A stretch of DNA of 41,206 nt from Candidatus Dependentiae bacterium (GTDB lineage: Bacteria; Babelota; Babeliae; Babelales; Babelaceae), in assembly GCA_013821315.1 (NCBI GenBank), contig JACDHA010000012.1, positions 1 through 41,206 of the forward strand, given 5' to 3'. A model generated the notes under the pieces. It had not been told where the DNA came from, made no database searches, and was given only the letters and a program-made list of their open reading frames with translations. Positions 6,594-14,747 of the stretch are shown here, piece by piece. Made by a program: the position numbers and the translations under genes. How positions within the stretch are numbered: position 1 is the first letter of the stretch; every line of letters starts with the position of its first letter.

Positions 6594-7796
6594 ATGACAG
6601 GATTATCAACCCAAAGAAGTTGGCTTGAAATAAGCGAGTCTGCTTTTAGACATAACATACAGCAACTAAGTGCTCTATTAGGATCAACTGAGCTTGCTCT
6701 TGTAGTAAAAAGCAATGCCTATGGCCATGGTATGCATGAAATTGCTCAACTGTCTGAACAACTACCAGAAATTTCTTGGCTTTGTACTGCTGGTCTTCAA
6801 GAAGCATTAGATCTTAAAATTAAAAGCAAAACAACTAAAAAAGTTCTTGCTCTTTCGTATCTTGATGCTGACGCAGAAAGTGCTGCTAAGTATGGCATTC
6901 ATTGTGGTATTTATGATTACCACACAGCTTACGGTCTTAATCAAGCTGCTCAACATGTAGGAAAACCGCTAGCGGTTCACATTAAAGTTGATACGGGCAT
7001 GTCTCGATTAGGCGTACCACCTGAACAAGTGGTTAGTTTTATACGGCAGCTACAAACACTTTCACATATTACTATATATGGCATATTTACCCACCTATGT
7101 GACACAGCAAACCCTGATGCAACATTTAGTCAGCTGCAACTAGCGCGTTTTAATGCTGTGCTTTTAGAACTTGAATCTGTTGGTATACGTATACCTCTAA
7201 GCCATGCATTATCCTCAAGCGGTCTATCGATTGCAACTTCACAAAAGTATAATCTTCTTCGTGCTGGTGCTTTAGCGTATGGTATGTGGAAATCACATGA
7301 GCAGCAACAATTAGTTTCAACACTCTATCCTGGGTTTAATTTGCAGCCTGTTATGAGCTGGAAAACGCATATAGCTCAAATCAAGCAGATACCTAAAGAT
7401 TCTTATATTGGCTATAACTGTACCTATAAAACCAGTCGACAAAGCACTATTGCACTACTACCAGTAGGGTACTGGGACGGCTATCCACGAGGATTATCAA
7501 ACAACGGTTTTGTGGTTGTTAAAAACCAAAAAGCACCCGTTGTTGGTATAGTAAGTATGAATCTAACAGCAATTGATATAACCGCTATACCTAACGTTAC
7601 AATGCACGACATAGTTACCCTTGTAGGACATGAGCAGATAAGCTTAATACAAGTAGCAGATTACGCAAGTACCATACCTAATGAAATAGCAACACGCATT
7701 AGCAGCTCGTTACCGCGCGTTATACTACCACAAAATCAGTTGCCATTAAACATTTCCAAAACTCGAGAAGTACCGTATACTGAAAATATACTGTAA
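6594..7796 (+). CDS. alr: Alanine racemase
   Basis: A 400-residue PLP enzyme interconverting L- and D-alanine for peptidoglycan synthesis. The PLP-binding lysine is K39 in LVVKSNAYGHGM. Substrate/cofactor motifs follow: HIKVDTGMSRLG (about 132-143), IFTHLCDTA, and the C-terminal domain with the YIGYNCTY segment holding the second catalytic Tyr and PVGYWDGYPRG. The end contains the family pattern VGIVSMNLTAIDIT (the usual GRVCMD-type strand), where N replaces the more common Asp. ATG 6594 was preferred over TTG 6555, which lies inside a terminator stem. The dNK gene follows after 40 bases, probably co-transcribed. D-alanine production together with the VanX-like enzyme at 28826 suggests an active D-Ala economy. 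Confidence 0.95.
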   Translation: MTGLSTQRSWLEISESAFRHNIQQLSALLGSTELALVVKSNAYGHGMHEIAQLSEQLPEISWLCTAGLQEALDLKIKSKTTKKVLALSYLDADAESAAKYGIHCGIYDYHTAYGLNQAAQHVGKPLAVHIKVDTGMSRLGVPPEQVVSFIRQLQTLSHITIYGIFTHLCDTANPDATFSQLQLARFNAVLLELESVGIRIPLSHALSSSGLSIATSQKYNLLRAGALAYGMWKSHEQQQLVSTLYPGFNLQPVMSWKTHIAQIKQIPKDSYIGYNCTYKTSRQSTIALLPVGYWDGYPRGLSNNGFVVVKNQKAPVVGIVSMNLTAIDITAIPNVTMHDIVTLVGHEQISLIQVADYASTIPNEIATRISSSLPRVILPQNQLPLNISKTREVPYTENIL

Positions 7797-7836
7797 TCTT
7801 TTTAACACACATAAAGACACCTAGAGAATATTAAGC

Positions 7837-8496
7837 ATGTTTATTGTTGAGGGAAATATTGGAGCTGGCAAGTCAACTTTTTTAAAGCTTATTCAAGAGC
7901 ATTTGTCTTATGTAGCGGTTGTTTTTGAGCCAATTCATAATTGGCAAAGCAATCAAGAGGGTCAATCGTTACTCTCAAGCTTTTACCAACAACCACAGCG
8001 CTGGGCCTATAGCATGGAAACGTTAGCCATGGCCTGTCGAGTAACTGAACATCTTAAAGAACAACAACATACCTCTCCTTTTCGGCTTATTGAACGCTCT
8101 ATTTATTCAGGGCACTACTGTTTTGCTTACAATGATTATCAAAGCGGCTTTCTCACACAGCTTGAATGGACTATGTATAACTCTTGGTTTAACTTCTTAA
8201 TTCCTAACCATTGCACTCCTCCTCGAGGGTTTATTTATCTAAAAGTTGCACCCGAAGTAGCCAGTGCTCGTATACAAAAACGTAAACGCTCAGGCGAAAG
8301 CGGTATTCCTCTTGAGTATTTGCAACAAATAGATACATGCCATGAACAATTTTTAGTTGAAAAAGCGGGTATCTTACCTAGCTTACAAAAGATCCCGGTA
8401 TTGATTTTAGATTGCAACGAAGAGTTTGAAAAAGATCCTGAACTTCTTAAAAAACATATTCAAGCAGTCGCAGAATTTATGCAAGCTACTCTCTAA
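7837..8496 (+). CDS. Deoxynucleoside kinase (dCK/dGK/TK2 family)
   Basis: A 219-residue cytoplasmic kinase that phosphorylates salvaged deoxynucleosides to monophosphates. The P-loop is VEGNIGAGKSTF at residues 4-15. Other family motifs are EPIHNW (substrate pocket, about 32), the ERSIYSG segment corresponding to the DRS motif (about 88), and the lid RIQKRKRSGESGIPLEYL (about 146-163) followed by HEQFLV. Length is normal for bacterial members. Nucleobase specificity cannot be read from sequence. A separate type II thymidine kinase is encoded at 26134, so the organism has at least two deoxynucleoside salvage kinases. This fits a lineage taking nucleosides from a host or its surroundings. Confidence 0.9.
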   Translation: MFIVEGNIGAGKSTFLKLIQEHLSYVAVVFEPIHNWQSNQEGQSLLSSFYQQPQRWAYSMETLAMACRVTEHLKEQQHTSPFRLIERSIYSGHYCFAYNDYQSGFLTQLEWTMYNSWFNFLIPNHCTPPRGFIYLKVAPEVASARIQKRKRSGESGIPLEYLQQIDTCHEQFLVEKAGILPSLQKIPVLILDCNEEFEKDPELLKKHIQAVAEFMQATL

Positions 8497-8583
8497 CTAT
8501 ACTCTTGCTTTCAAACAAGCCTTTTTGCTATATTTAATACTAATATAAAATTAATAGTCGATGTATAATAAAAGAGAGTCGTT

Positions 8584-9192
8584 ATGAAATACAACTATAT
8601 ACTTGCCCTTATGTGTATAACCTTGGTTGTGCATGCTTTTAATAAAAAAGATATTGAACGTGCCAAAAATCCTCAAGAGCGAATACTTATTAATGGCGAT
8701 CTAGAAAATGCCAATCTAACAAGAGCAGATATCCATAACAATCTGTGGATAGCAACAAGTGCTGCAAAAGTAAACTTGTATAATGCCACTATGGGCGACA
8801 TAACTATTTTAGATTCAAATCTGCGAGGAGCAAACCTAGAACGAGCTCAAGTACAGAAAGCTCTTATTGCTGAAACGGACTTAAGTGAAAGTAACTTAAA
8901 AGACGCCAATTTAGAGGATATTCAGCTCTATAAAGTAAAGCTTACTGATGCTGTCTTAGATAGAGCAAATTTTATGGGAGCTATTTTAGTTGAAGTAAAA
9001 TTTAAACGAACATCACTTAGTAATGTAAATTTTGAAGGAGCTGATCTACGTAGTTGTAATTTTAGCCAGATAAAAAGCTTAGATGGCATAAACTTTAAGG
9101 GCGCGAAGCTTCAAGATTCAGATTTTCGGGGTATAGAAAACTTATCTGAGCAATGGAAGCTCTTTTTAAAAAATGCAGGAGCTTTAGTTTAA
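8584..9192 (+). CDS. Exported pentapeptide-repeat protein
   Basis: A 202-residue protein with a signal peptide (MKYNYILALMCITLVVHA). From about residue 35 to 185 nearly every fifth position is L or F within A(D/N)LxX-type repeats, for example LENANLTRADI, LRGANLERAQV, LSESNLKDANL and FEGADLRSCNF. Such repeats fold into a right-handed quadrilateral beta-helix. A helical cap ENLSEQWKLFLKNAGALV ends the protein. Some pentapeptide proteins protect DNA gyrase, but those are cytoplasmic and the signal peptide argues against that role here. A TATAAT at 8564-8569 may be its -10 box, without a recognisable -35. Function unknown. Confidence 0.88.
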   Translation: MKYNYILALMCITLVVHAFNKKDIERAKNPQERILINGDLENANLTRADIHNNLWIATSAAKVNLYNATMGDITILDSNLRGANLERAQVQKALIAETDLSESNLKDANLEDIQLYKVKLTDAVLDRANFMGAILVEVKFKRTSLSNVNFEGADLRSCNFSQIKSLDGINFKGAKLQDSDFRGIENLSEQWKLFLKNAGALV

Positions 9193-9196
9193 AAAA

Positions 9197-9230
9197 TAAT
9201 TAAGAACCAATAATAATTGATTCTTAATTA
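9197..9230 (-). terminator. Stem-loop terminator between convergent genes
   Basis: TAATTAAGAACCAAT (9197-9211) and its near complement (9216-9230) form a 15-pair stem with one mismatch and a 4-base loop. On the minus strand it is followed by six T's, so it should end the tyrS-containing operon. It also follows the pentapeptide-repeat gene closely. Confidence 0.65.
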
Positions 9231-9245
9231 TAAAGTGAGCTAAAA

Positions 9246-9590
9246 TCAGATATCTTCACGATTAAATAGCAGCTTGATTTCCTGAATTATTGCCCTATCA
9301 CCATCGTTTTGGGTCATAGAAGCAGCTGCGTAGTTATCTTTTAAAGTTTTTAAACAAACAGCATCAGGCACACTTATTGTCCATGAGTAGACACCTCCAC
9401 CAATACAGTGGCTAGTAACTTTTACGCCTAGTTTTTCATTAACTTCTTTTATTTTTGCTTCACAGCTATCAATTTTAGAGGGCTTAGAAGCCTCACTACT
9501 AAAAAACAGCTCAACAAATTTTACTCCTTGAGCTGAACAGACAATAAATAAACTTAGTAAAGCAAACATTAAGCATTGATTTTTTAACAT
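9246..9590 (-). CDS. Small exported protein of unknown function
   Basis: A 114-residue protein, no family recognised. The N-terminus MLKNQCLMFALLSLFIVCSAQG is a likely Sec signal peptide, with cleavage after CSA or AQG. The mature part holds three cysteines (SCEAKI, HCIGGG, VCLKTL), enough for one disulphide. A GGGVYSWTISVPD strand sits mid-protein, with an acidic C-terminal helix after it. It starts 10 bases after the tyrS stop and is probably co-transcribed with it. Its job cannot be inferred from that neighbour. Confidence 0.65.
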   Translation of the reverse strand: MLKNQCLMFALLSLFIVCSAQGVKFVELFFSSEASKPSKIDSCEAKIKEVNEKLGVKVTSHCIGGGVYSWTISVPDAVCLKTLKDNYAAASMTQNDGDRAIIQEIKLLFNREDI

Positions 9591-9600
9591 ACTCTATTAC

Positions 9601-10794
9601 CTAAATAGTTTTATAAAAACGGTGTTTTCCGACTTTAATATACATATCTGGTTTTAGCATAGTATGATTTTTAGGATCAACGATTTTCTCGCCATTTATA
9701 GTTACTGCACCAGCTTCAACCAACCTACGCCCCTCTGATGAACTTGTTACGGCTTCAAGTTCTTTTAATATATCTAGTATCCAAATGTCTTTATTATAAA
9801 ACGATGACAAATCCACTTGTTGGGCATTACTATAATCTTTTTTCTGAAAGAGCTCTTCAAATACTTGTTGAGCTACATCTGCTTCTTGAGGTGACCAAAA
9901 ACGAGTAATAATAGCGTGTGCTAATGCTTTTTTAAGTACCATAGGATGTGCAATATTCTGAGCAACATCATGTTTCATGCTCTCTATTTCTTGAGCAGTT
10001 TTATGGAGCACTACACTGTAATAACGCCACATAAGGTCATCCGAAAGTGACATTAATTTACCATATGCCTCACCTGCAGGCTCAGAAAGGCCTATAGCAT
10101 TACCCAGGGATTTAGACATTTTATTAATACCATCAAGGCCTTCTAACAACGGTACAGTTAATATAACCTGCGGTTCTTGACCATAATGCTCTTGTAAATA
10201 ACGTCCCATAAGTAAATTAAAGGTCTGATCAGTGCCACCAAGCTCAACGTCAGCATGCAGTGCTACCGAGTCATACCCTTGCATAAGTGGATAGAGTAGT
10301 TCATGAAAACCAATAGGCTGCTGAGCATCTATACGTGTTGCAAAATCTTCTCGCTCAATTAAACGAGCTAAAGTAACTTTACCACATAAGCTTACCCATT
10401 CGCGACTAGAAAGCTTATCGAGCCACTCAGAATTATAGCGTATAGTAATTTTTGCCGGATCGAGTACTTTACTTACTTGATTAAAATAGGTTTCTGTATT
10501 ATAAGCTATTTGCTCATCAGTAAGCGCTGGACGTGTTTTTGAGCGGCCTGTAGGATCGCCAATACGTGCAGTAAAGTCACCAATTAAAAAAATAACTTCG
10601 TGGCCCATATCTTGAAATTGACGCAATTTAGAAAGTACTACCGCGTGGCCTAAATGAAGATCAGCTGACGTAGGATCTGCACCTAATTTAATGCGCAAAG
10701 GCCTACCAAGTTCTAATTTTTTTATAAACGCTTCTTGGGGAATAACTTGTTCTGTACCAGCACGTAGTTTTTCCAAAACTTCTTGTTTGTTCAT
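9601..10794 (-). CDS. tyrS: Tyrosyl-tRNA synthetase
   Basis: A 397-residue class I synthetase charging tRNA-Tyr. The HIGH motif appears as DLHLGHAVVLSKL (about 45-57). The GDFTARIGDPTGRSKTRP segment (about 72-89) is typical of the TyrZ-type bacterial enzyme rather than the classic TyrS subtype. A tyrosine-pocket region QGYDSVALHADVELGGTDQ (about 168-186) and the KMSKS loop INKMSKSLGN (about 225-234) follow. The C-terminal S4-like RNA-binding domain (GRRLVEAGAVTINGEKI) is complete. It lies 25 bases downstream of the M50-like gene and 10 upstream of the small exported protein gene, forming a three-gene unit. Motifs are intact. Confidence 0.96.
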   Translation of the reverse strand: MNKQEVLEKLRAGTEQVIPQEAFIKKLELGRPLRIKLGADPTSADLHLGHAVVLSKLRQFQDMGHEVIFLIGDFTARIGDPTGRSKTRPALTDEQIAYNTETYFNQVSKVLDPAKITIRYNSEWLDKLSSREWVSLCGKVTLARLIEREDFATRIDAQQPIGFHELLYPLMQGYDSVALHADVELGGTDQTFNLLMGRYLQEHYGQEPQVILTVPLLEGLDGINKMSKSLGNAIGLSEPAGEAYGKLMSLSDDLMWRYYSVVLHKTAQEIESMKHDVAQNIAHPMVLKKALAHAIITRFWSPQEADVAQQVFEELFQKKDYSNAQQVDLSSFYNKDIWILDILKELEAVTSSSEGRRLVEAGAVTINGEKIVDPKNHTMLKPDMYIKVGKHRFYKTI

Positions 10795-10819
10795 GTTAGT
10801 TTCTTATGTTTTTAAAAAG

Positions 10820-11542
10820 TTAAGATAGTATGCCTAAAAAATAGGTAATATAATGAGCTGCTCTTATAATCAAGCTAAAAAATATATTTGAAACAAAAGG
10901 CTTAAAGAGAAAAAAACCCAGCAACGTTCCAAAAGTTAAAATGTTTTCAGAATGGTTTGCGTAAGTATACGATTTTTCAACGCCAATAAAAAGAAACAGT
11001 CGTATCATATTGTAAATAAAATTAAGAACAGCTATATACAAGTTAAGCACAATGCTTGCAGCAATAAGCAGGCCAATAAGTATTACACTAGAAGAATATC
11101 CTTCAAAAATACTTAAAATCCGACCGAAATCTAGTTTTTCTTGAGAGTGAAAAACAATACTTAAAAAACGATAGGTAGGATTCTCGCCAAATACTGCTAG
11201 AGATACAACTAACGTTCCCATAGCCAATATAAGAGCACATAACGTTGATGTTAAATAAGCTAATAGTACACGGGGTAGCCTTAAATAACCTTGTATTCTC
11301 TGAGCATTAATAGGAACCGGCATATGCCAGCCAATACCTAATAATACGCAGGCAATAAAGCCTACAAGGTCTATATGCCTTTCAGGACTGAGAGCTAAAT
11401 AGCCCAGCTCTTTAGCTGTTGGATCTCCTAACTTATCTATAAACCATGTTTGTAGATAACCATTTACTGTACAAACAATAACGTAGGCTAAACCTAAAAT
11501 AACGGCCGATGAGGCAAAAGTAAGTATATCAACACTAGACAT
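10820..11542 (-). CDS. M50/site-2-protease-like membrane protein lacking the metal-binding residues
   Basis: A 240-residue protein with about five or six membrane segments. The stretch LGDPTAKELGYLALSPERHI (38-57), followed by D-L-V-G and GIGWHMPVPIN (69-79), closely follows bacterial site-2-protease homologues, which normally read GDPTA-GR-TLNP-HID-G and FGWAKPVPVN. In those enzymes HExxH lies 12 residues before the GD pair. Here that site reads N27-G-Y-L-Q31, so both His and the catalytic Glu are missing. The later Asn-rich helix (VLNLYIAVLN) remains, but the usual PPLDG with the third metal ligand is absent. It is therefore probably a pseudoprotease, perhaps a membrane chaperone or regulator. 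The frame is intact, so decay is not evident. First gene of a likely operon with tyrS. Confidence 0.75.
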   Translation of the reverse strand: MSSVDILTFASSAVILGLAYVIVCTVNGYLQTWFIDKLGDPTAKELGYLALSPERHIDLVGFIACVLLGIGWHMPVPINAQRIQGYLRLPRVLLAYLTSTLCALILAMGTLVVSLAVFGENPTYRFLSIVFHSQEKLDFGRILSIFEGYSSSVILIGLLIAASIVLNLYIAVLNFIYNMIRLFLFIGVEKSYTYANHSENILTFGTLLGFFLFKPFVSNIFFSLIIRAAHYITYFLGILS

Positions 11543-11592
11543 AAAAAAATATTTCGTTGTAATGAGCTTTATTTGTGTACTTAAGTAGCTTT

Positions 11593-11621
11593 AGTTTAAG
11601 AGAATTTTACTCTAGGGTCAA
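11593..11621 (-). promoter_or_regulatory. Possible promoter of the M50-like/tyrS operon
   Basis: On the minus strand TTGACC (complement of 11616-11621) and TAAACT (complement of 11593-11598) are 17 bases apart, about 50 bases upstream of the M50-like start codon. It is divergent from the valS promoter. Confidence 0.4.
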
Positions 11622-11683
11622 CTGGGACAGCCTGTTTAAGCACTTATATAAAACTCTTGCAAAAATAGTATATACTAAACTAA

Positions 11684-11712
11684 TTGACCACTTTTTCAGC
11701 TACTAGTATTAT
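11684..11712 (+). promoter_or_regulatory. Probable valS promoter
   Basis: TTGACC (11684-11689) and TATTAT (11707-11712) are separated by 17 bases, giving five of six consensus matches in each box. The predicted start is about 40 bases before the valS start codon. No T-box-like leader fits in so short a space. Confidence 0.55.
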
Positions 11713-11758
11713 TAATATAATATAATATACCACTTTTATTGAGATAGATTTGACTAAT

Positions 11759-14224
11759 ATGGATAAAAAGTACGAACACTTACAAGCTGAAGCTCAAGCT
11801 CAAGAGCTTTGGCACACTCAAAATACCTATAGCGCTGACAATAATCCTGGGCCGCTTTATAGCATAGATACACCACCACCTACGGTATCAGGCGCATTAC
11901 ATATAGGTCACGTGTTTTCTTACACACAAACTGATATTATCGCTCGCTATAAACGAATGAACGGATTCAGCGTCTTTTACCCTTTTGGTTTTGACGATAA
12001 TGGACTACCAACTGAGCGTTTTGTAGAAAAAAAACATAATGTCTATGCTCATGGTATGGCACGTTCAGAATTTATTAACCTTTGCCTTCAAGAAACTGCT
12101 CAAGTAGAAAAGCATTTTGAAGCATTGTGGCAACGTTTAGGATTTTCTATTGATTGGTCATTATCTTATTCAACTATAGATGCGCGTACTCGTAAAATTT
12201 CTCAGCAATCTTTTATAGAGCTTTATAAAAAAGGTTTTATTTATCGCAAAGATGAACCTGCTCTGTACTGCACCACCTGCAGAACTACGGTAGCACAAGC
12301 AGAACTTGAAGATGCTGAAAAGCCTTCAACGTTTAATGATATAGTATTTATGTGCGATGAAGAAAAGTTAGTTATCGGTACCACGCGTCCTGAGTTGCTA
12401 CCCTCATGTGTAGCTCTGCTTTACCACCCAGAAGATACACGTTACCAACACCTTAAAAACAAAACAGCAACGGTGCCTTTATTTAATTACCAAGTACCCG
12501 TACTAGAAGACACAGATGTTGATCCAGCTAAAGGCACTGGCCTTGTGATGTGCTGTACGTTCGGTGACAAAACAGATATTTTATGGTATAAAAAATTTAA
12601 TTTACCCTACAGACAATCTATTGGTCTTGATGGAAAATGGGTTGAATCAACAGGGCCGCTCGCTGGGCTACGTGTAGCAGCAGCACGAGAAAAAGTACTA
12701 GAAGTTCTTGAACAAACGGGATTGTTGCTCGCCAAAAAGCCTATTAAGCACAACGTAAATATACATGAGCGCTGCAAAAGAGAAATCGAATACTTAATCT
12801 TAAAACAATGGTTTTTAAAAGTATTAGCTTACAAGCAAGAATTCTTGGCTCTTGCTGAAGAAATTAAATGGTACCCCACATTTATGAAATCCCGTTACAA
12901 AAACTGGGTTGAGAATATAAGCTGGGACTGGTGCCTGTCCCGTCAACGTTTTTATGGTATCCCCTTTCCTGCGTGGCATTGTACTAACTGTAACGAAACA
13001 TTGCTTGCAGATCCTAAAGATTTGCCTATTGACCCCCAAGAGACTCCTTATCCAGGCACGTGCTCTAACTGCCCTGGTGAAAATAGCATAGTACCTGATA
13101 CTGATGTTATGGATACGTGGAATACTTCGTCACTAACACCTTATATAGTAGCCGGTCTTTATAACAAAAATAGTGATAATGTTTTTGCTCAAGCAGAACC
13201 GTTTATGCCTATGAGCATGCGTCCTCAAGCTCATGATATTATTCGTACTTGGGCATTCTATACAATCGTTAAAAGCTGGATGCATAATAAATTAATACCT
13301 TGGTATACCATTGTTATCTCTGGCCATGTATTAAGCACAGAAAAAGAGAAAATATCTAAATCTCAAGGTAATAGCCCCCTAGCACCCGAGACATTGCTGA
13401 ATACTTATCCAGCAGATGCTTTACGCTACTGGACAGCTTCAGGCACTCTTGGCCATGACATGGCATTTTCTGAAAGCCAAATCTCTATAGGCCAAAAACT
13501 ACTTATTAAACTTTGGAACGCATTTAGGTTTGCTCAACCTTACTTAGAGGGGTATACACCTGACACAAATCAAGTACCAACTCATTTAGGACCTGTAAAT
13601 TCATGGTTACTACAAAATAGTAGTACCTGCTTTACTAGTTATAACCATTACTTTGAGCTTAATGAGTTTAGTTTAGCTTTAGCAGCAGTAGAAAAGTTTT
13701 TCTGGAATGATTTTTGTGATAATTATCTAGAAATTATAAAAGATCAGCTTATGAACCCTGCTAATTATACTGCACAAGAGGTAGAAGCAACTCGTTGGAC
13801 ATTATATACAGTAGGCTTAAGGATTTTACAGCTGTATGCTCCTTTTGTACCGCATGTAACAGAAACGCTCTATGGCTTGATTTACAAAGCAACCGTAGGC
13901 ACACCGTCTCTTCATCAAACACGCTTTACAAGATTCCAGAAACTGTACGTTTTTGAACAAAGTACTACGGTAATGGAAGCTATCTTAACTATTATAAGCC
14001 AAGTACGTAGACTTAAAACTGAGCAGCAACTTTCACTTAAAACTGAATTAGCCACTCTTGCAATACACGTACAAGATCCTGTACTAGCTCAAGCTCTTAA
14101 AGGCCAAGAGGCCTTGCTTAAAGCGGTTACTAAAGCGCATGAAATTACCTATAGCTCTCAAGCCGCATCGAGCAAGCTTACCGCTTTAGATGAACTCTGG
14201 CATGGAGAAATAACCATTTCATGA
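11759..14224 (+). CDS. valS: Valyl-tRNA synthetase, archaeal-like type
   Basis: An 821-residue class I synthetase. The HIGH motif is in SGALHIGHVFS (about 38-48) and the KMSKS equivalent is EKISKSQGN (about 540). GFDDNGLPTER is the form seen in the archaeal/Rickettsia-type enzyme, as are DVMDTWNTSSLTP and the two Cys knuckles CTTC and CTNC...CSNC. The long C-terminal coiled coil of typical bacterial ValRS appears to be missing, consistent with the shorter length. The editing domain is present between about 190 and 330. An in-frame TTG at 11750 has a slightly better placed GAGAT and could be the true start, adding three residues. ybeY overlaps its stop as ATGA. Transfer from an archaeal-type source is inferred from motifs only. 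Confidence 0.94.
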   Translation: MDKKYEHLQAEAQAQELWHTQNTYSADNNPGPLYSIDTPPPTVSGALHIGHVFSYTQTDIIARYKRMNGFSVFYPFGFDDNGLPTERFVEKKHNVYAHGMARSEFINLCLQETAQVEKHFEALWQRLGFSIDWSLSYSTIDARTRKISQQSFIELYKKGFIYRKDEPALYCTTCRTTVAQAELEDAEKPSTFNDIVFMCDEEKLVIGTTRPELLPSCVALLYHPEDTRYQHLKNKTATVPLFNYQVPVLEDTDVDPAKGTGLVMCCTFGDKTDILWYKKFNLPYRQSIGLDGKWVESTGPLAGLRVAAAREKVLEVLEQTGLLLAKKPIKHNVNIHERCKREIEYLILKQWFLKVLAYKQEFLALAEEIKWYPTFMKSRYKNWVENISWDWCLSRQRFYGIPFPAWHCTNCNETLLADPKDLPIDPQETPYPGTCSNCPGENSIVPDTDVMDTWNTSSLTPYIVAGLYNKNSDNVFAQAEPFMPMSMRPQAHDIIRTWAFYTIVKSWMHNKLIPWYTIVISGHVLSTEKEKISKSQGNSPLAPETLLNTYPADALRYWTASGTLGHDMAFSESQISIGQKLLIKLWNAFRFAQPYLEGYTPDTNQVPTHLGPVNSWLLQNSSTCFTSYNHYFELNEFSLALAAVEKFFWNDFCDNYLEIIKDQLMNPANYTAQEVEATRWTLYTVGLRILQLYAPFVPHVTETLYGLIYKATVGTPSLHQTRFTRFQKLYVFEQSTTVMEAILTIISQVRRLKTEQQLSLKTELATLAIHVQDPVLAQALKGQEALLKAVTKAHEITYSSQAASSKLTALDELWHGEITIS

Positions 14225-14670
14225 TAACTATTAAAAATACCCAAAGAAAAATACATCTTGACGTAGAGCACCTACGTCAAGATGTTCAAAAGTTACTTGT
14301 TGCTTTAAATTATCAAGATTTTGATATTGGCATTTGGTTGACTACTAATAAAACTATACGTTTTTATAATCGTCAATACCGAGATAAAGATAAAGCTACA
14401 GATGTACTTTCTTTTAGTTATCACAATTATCTAGAAGCTGGTAAACGTATTAAAGTTACAACAGAAGAAGATAAAAATCTCGGTGACTTAATTATATCCA
14501 TGGAATACTTAGTAAAAGAAGCTGAAAAATATAAAACTACTCTTGAAAAACGCTTACGCGTACTAGTTGTCCATGGTATTTGTCATTTACTTGGATACGA
14601 TCATATAGAAGATGCTGATTACAGCCGTATGCGTGGCAAAGAAGCTTGGCTACTTAAAAAGCTAATCTAA
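14221..14670 (+). CDS. ybeY: rRNA maturation endoribonuclease YbeY
   Basis: A 149-residue zinc-dependent single-strand endoribonuclease used in 16S rRNA 3' end processing and ribosome quality control. The three-histidine metal motif is HGICHLLGYDH (about 120-130), where the usual HG-LHL has Cys in place of Leu. Upstream are the conserved NRQYRDKDKATDVLSF (about 50-65) and LGDLIIS (about 85-91) segments. Length is normal. The start codon overlaps the valS stop by four bases, so the two are translationally coupled. The pair ends at a 17-base-pair terminator. Confidence 0.95.
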   Translation: MITIKNTQRKIHLDVEHLRQDVQKLLVALNYQDFDIGIWLTTNKTIRFYNRQYRDKDKATDVLSFSYHNYLEAGKRIKVTTEEDKNLGDLIISMEYLVKEAEKYKTTLEKRLRVLVVHGICHLLGYDHIEDADYSRMRGKEAWLLKKLI

Positions 14671-14682
14671 ACATCTCTTAAA

Positions 14683-14733
14683 GATACAAAAAGAGCCCTA
14701 ATTACTTAAATGCTTCAGGGCTCTTTTTGTATC
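14683..14733. terminator. Strong bidirectional terminator
   Basis: A perfect 17-base-pair stem (arms 14683-14699 and 14717-14733, GATACAAAAAGAGCCCT and its complement) with a 17-base loop. The A5/T5 tracts are inside the stem, so it can work on both strands. It sits between convergent ybeY and the coiled-coil protein gene. Confidence 0.85.
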
Positions 14734-14747
14734 TTAGTATACTTTGC

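Noticed and set aside
8505-8530. Terminator after the deoxynucleoside kinase gene
   Set aside because: The GCTT...AAGC stem has only four base pairs before the T-run; too weak to call.
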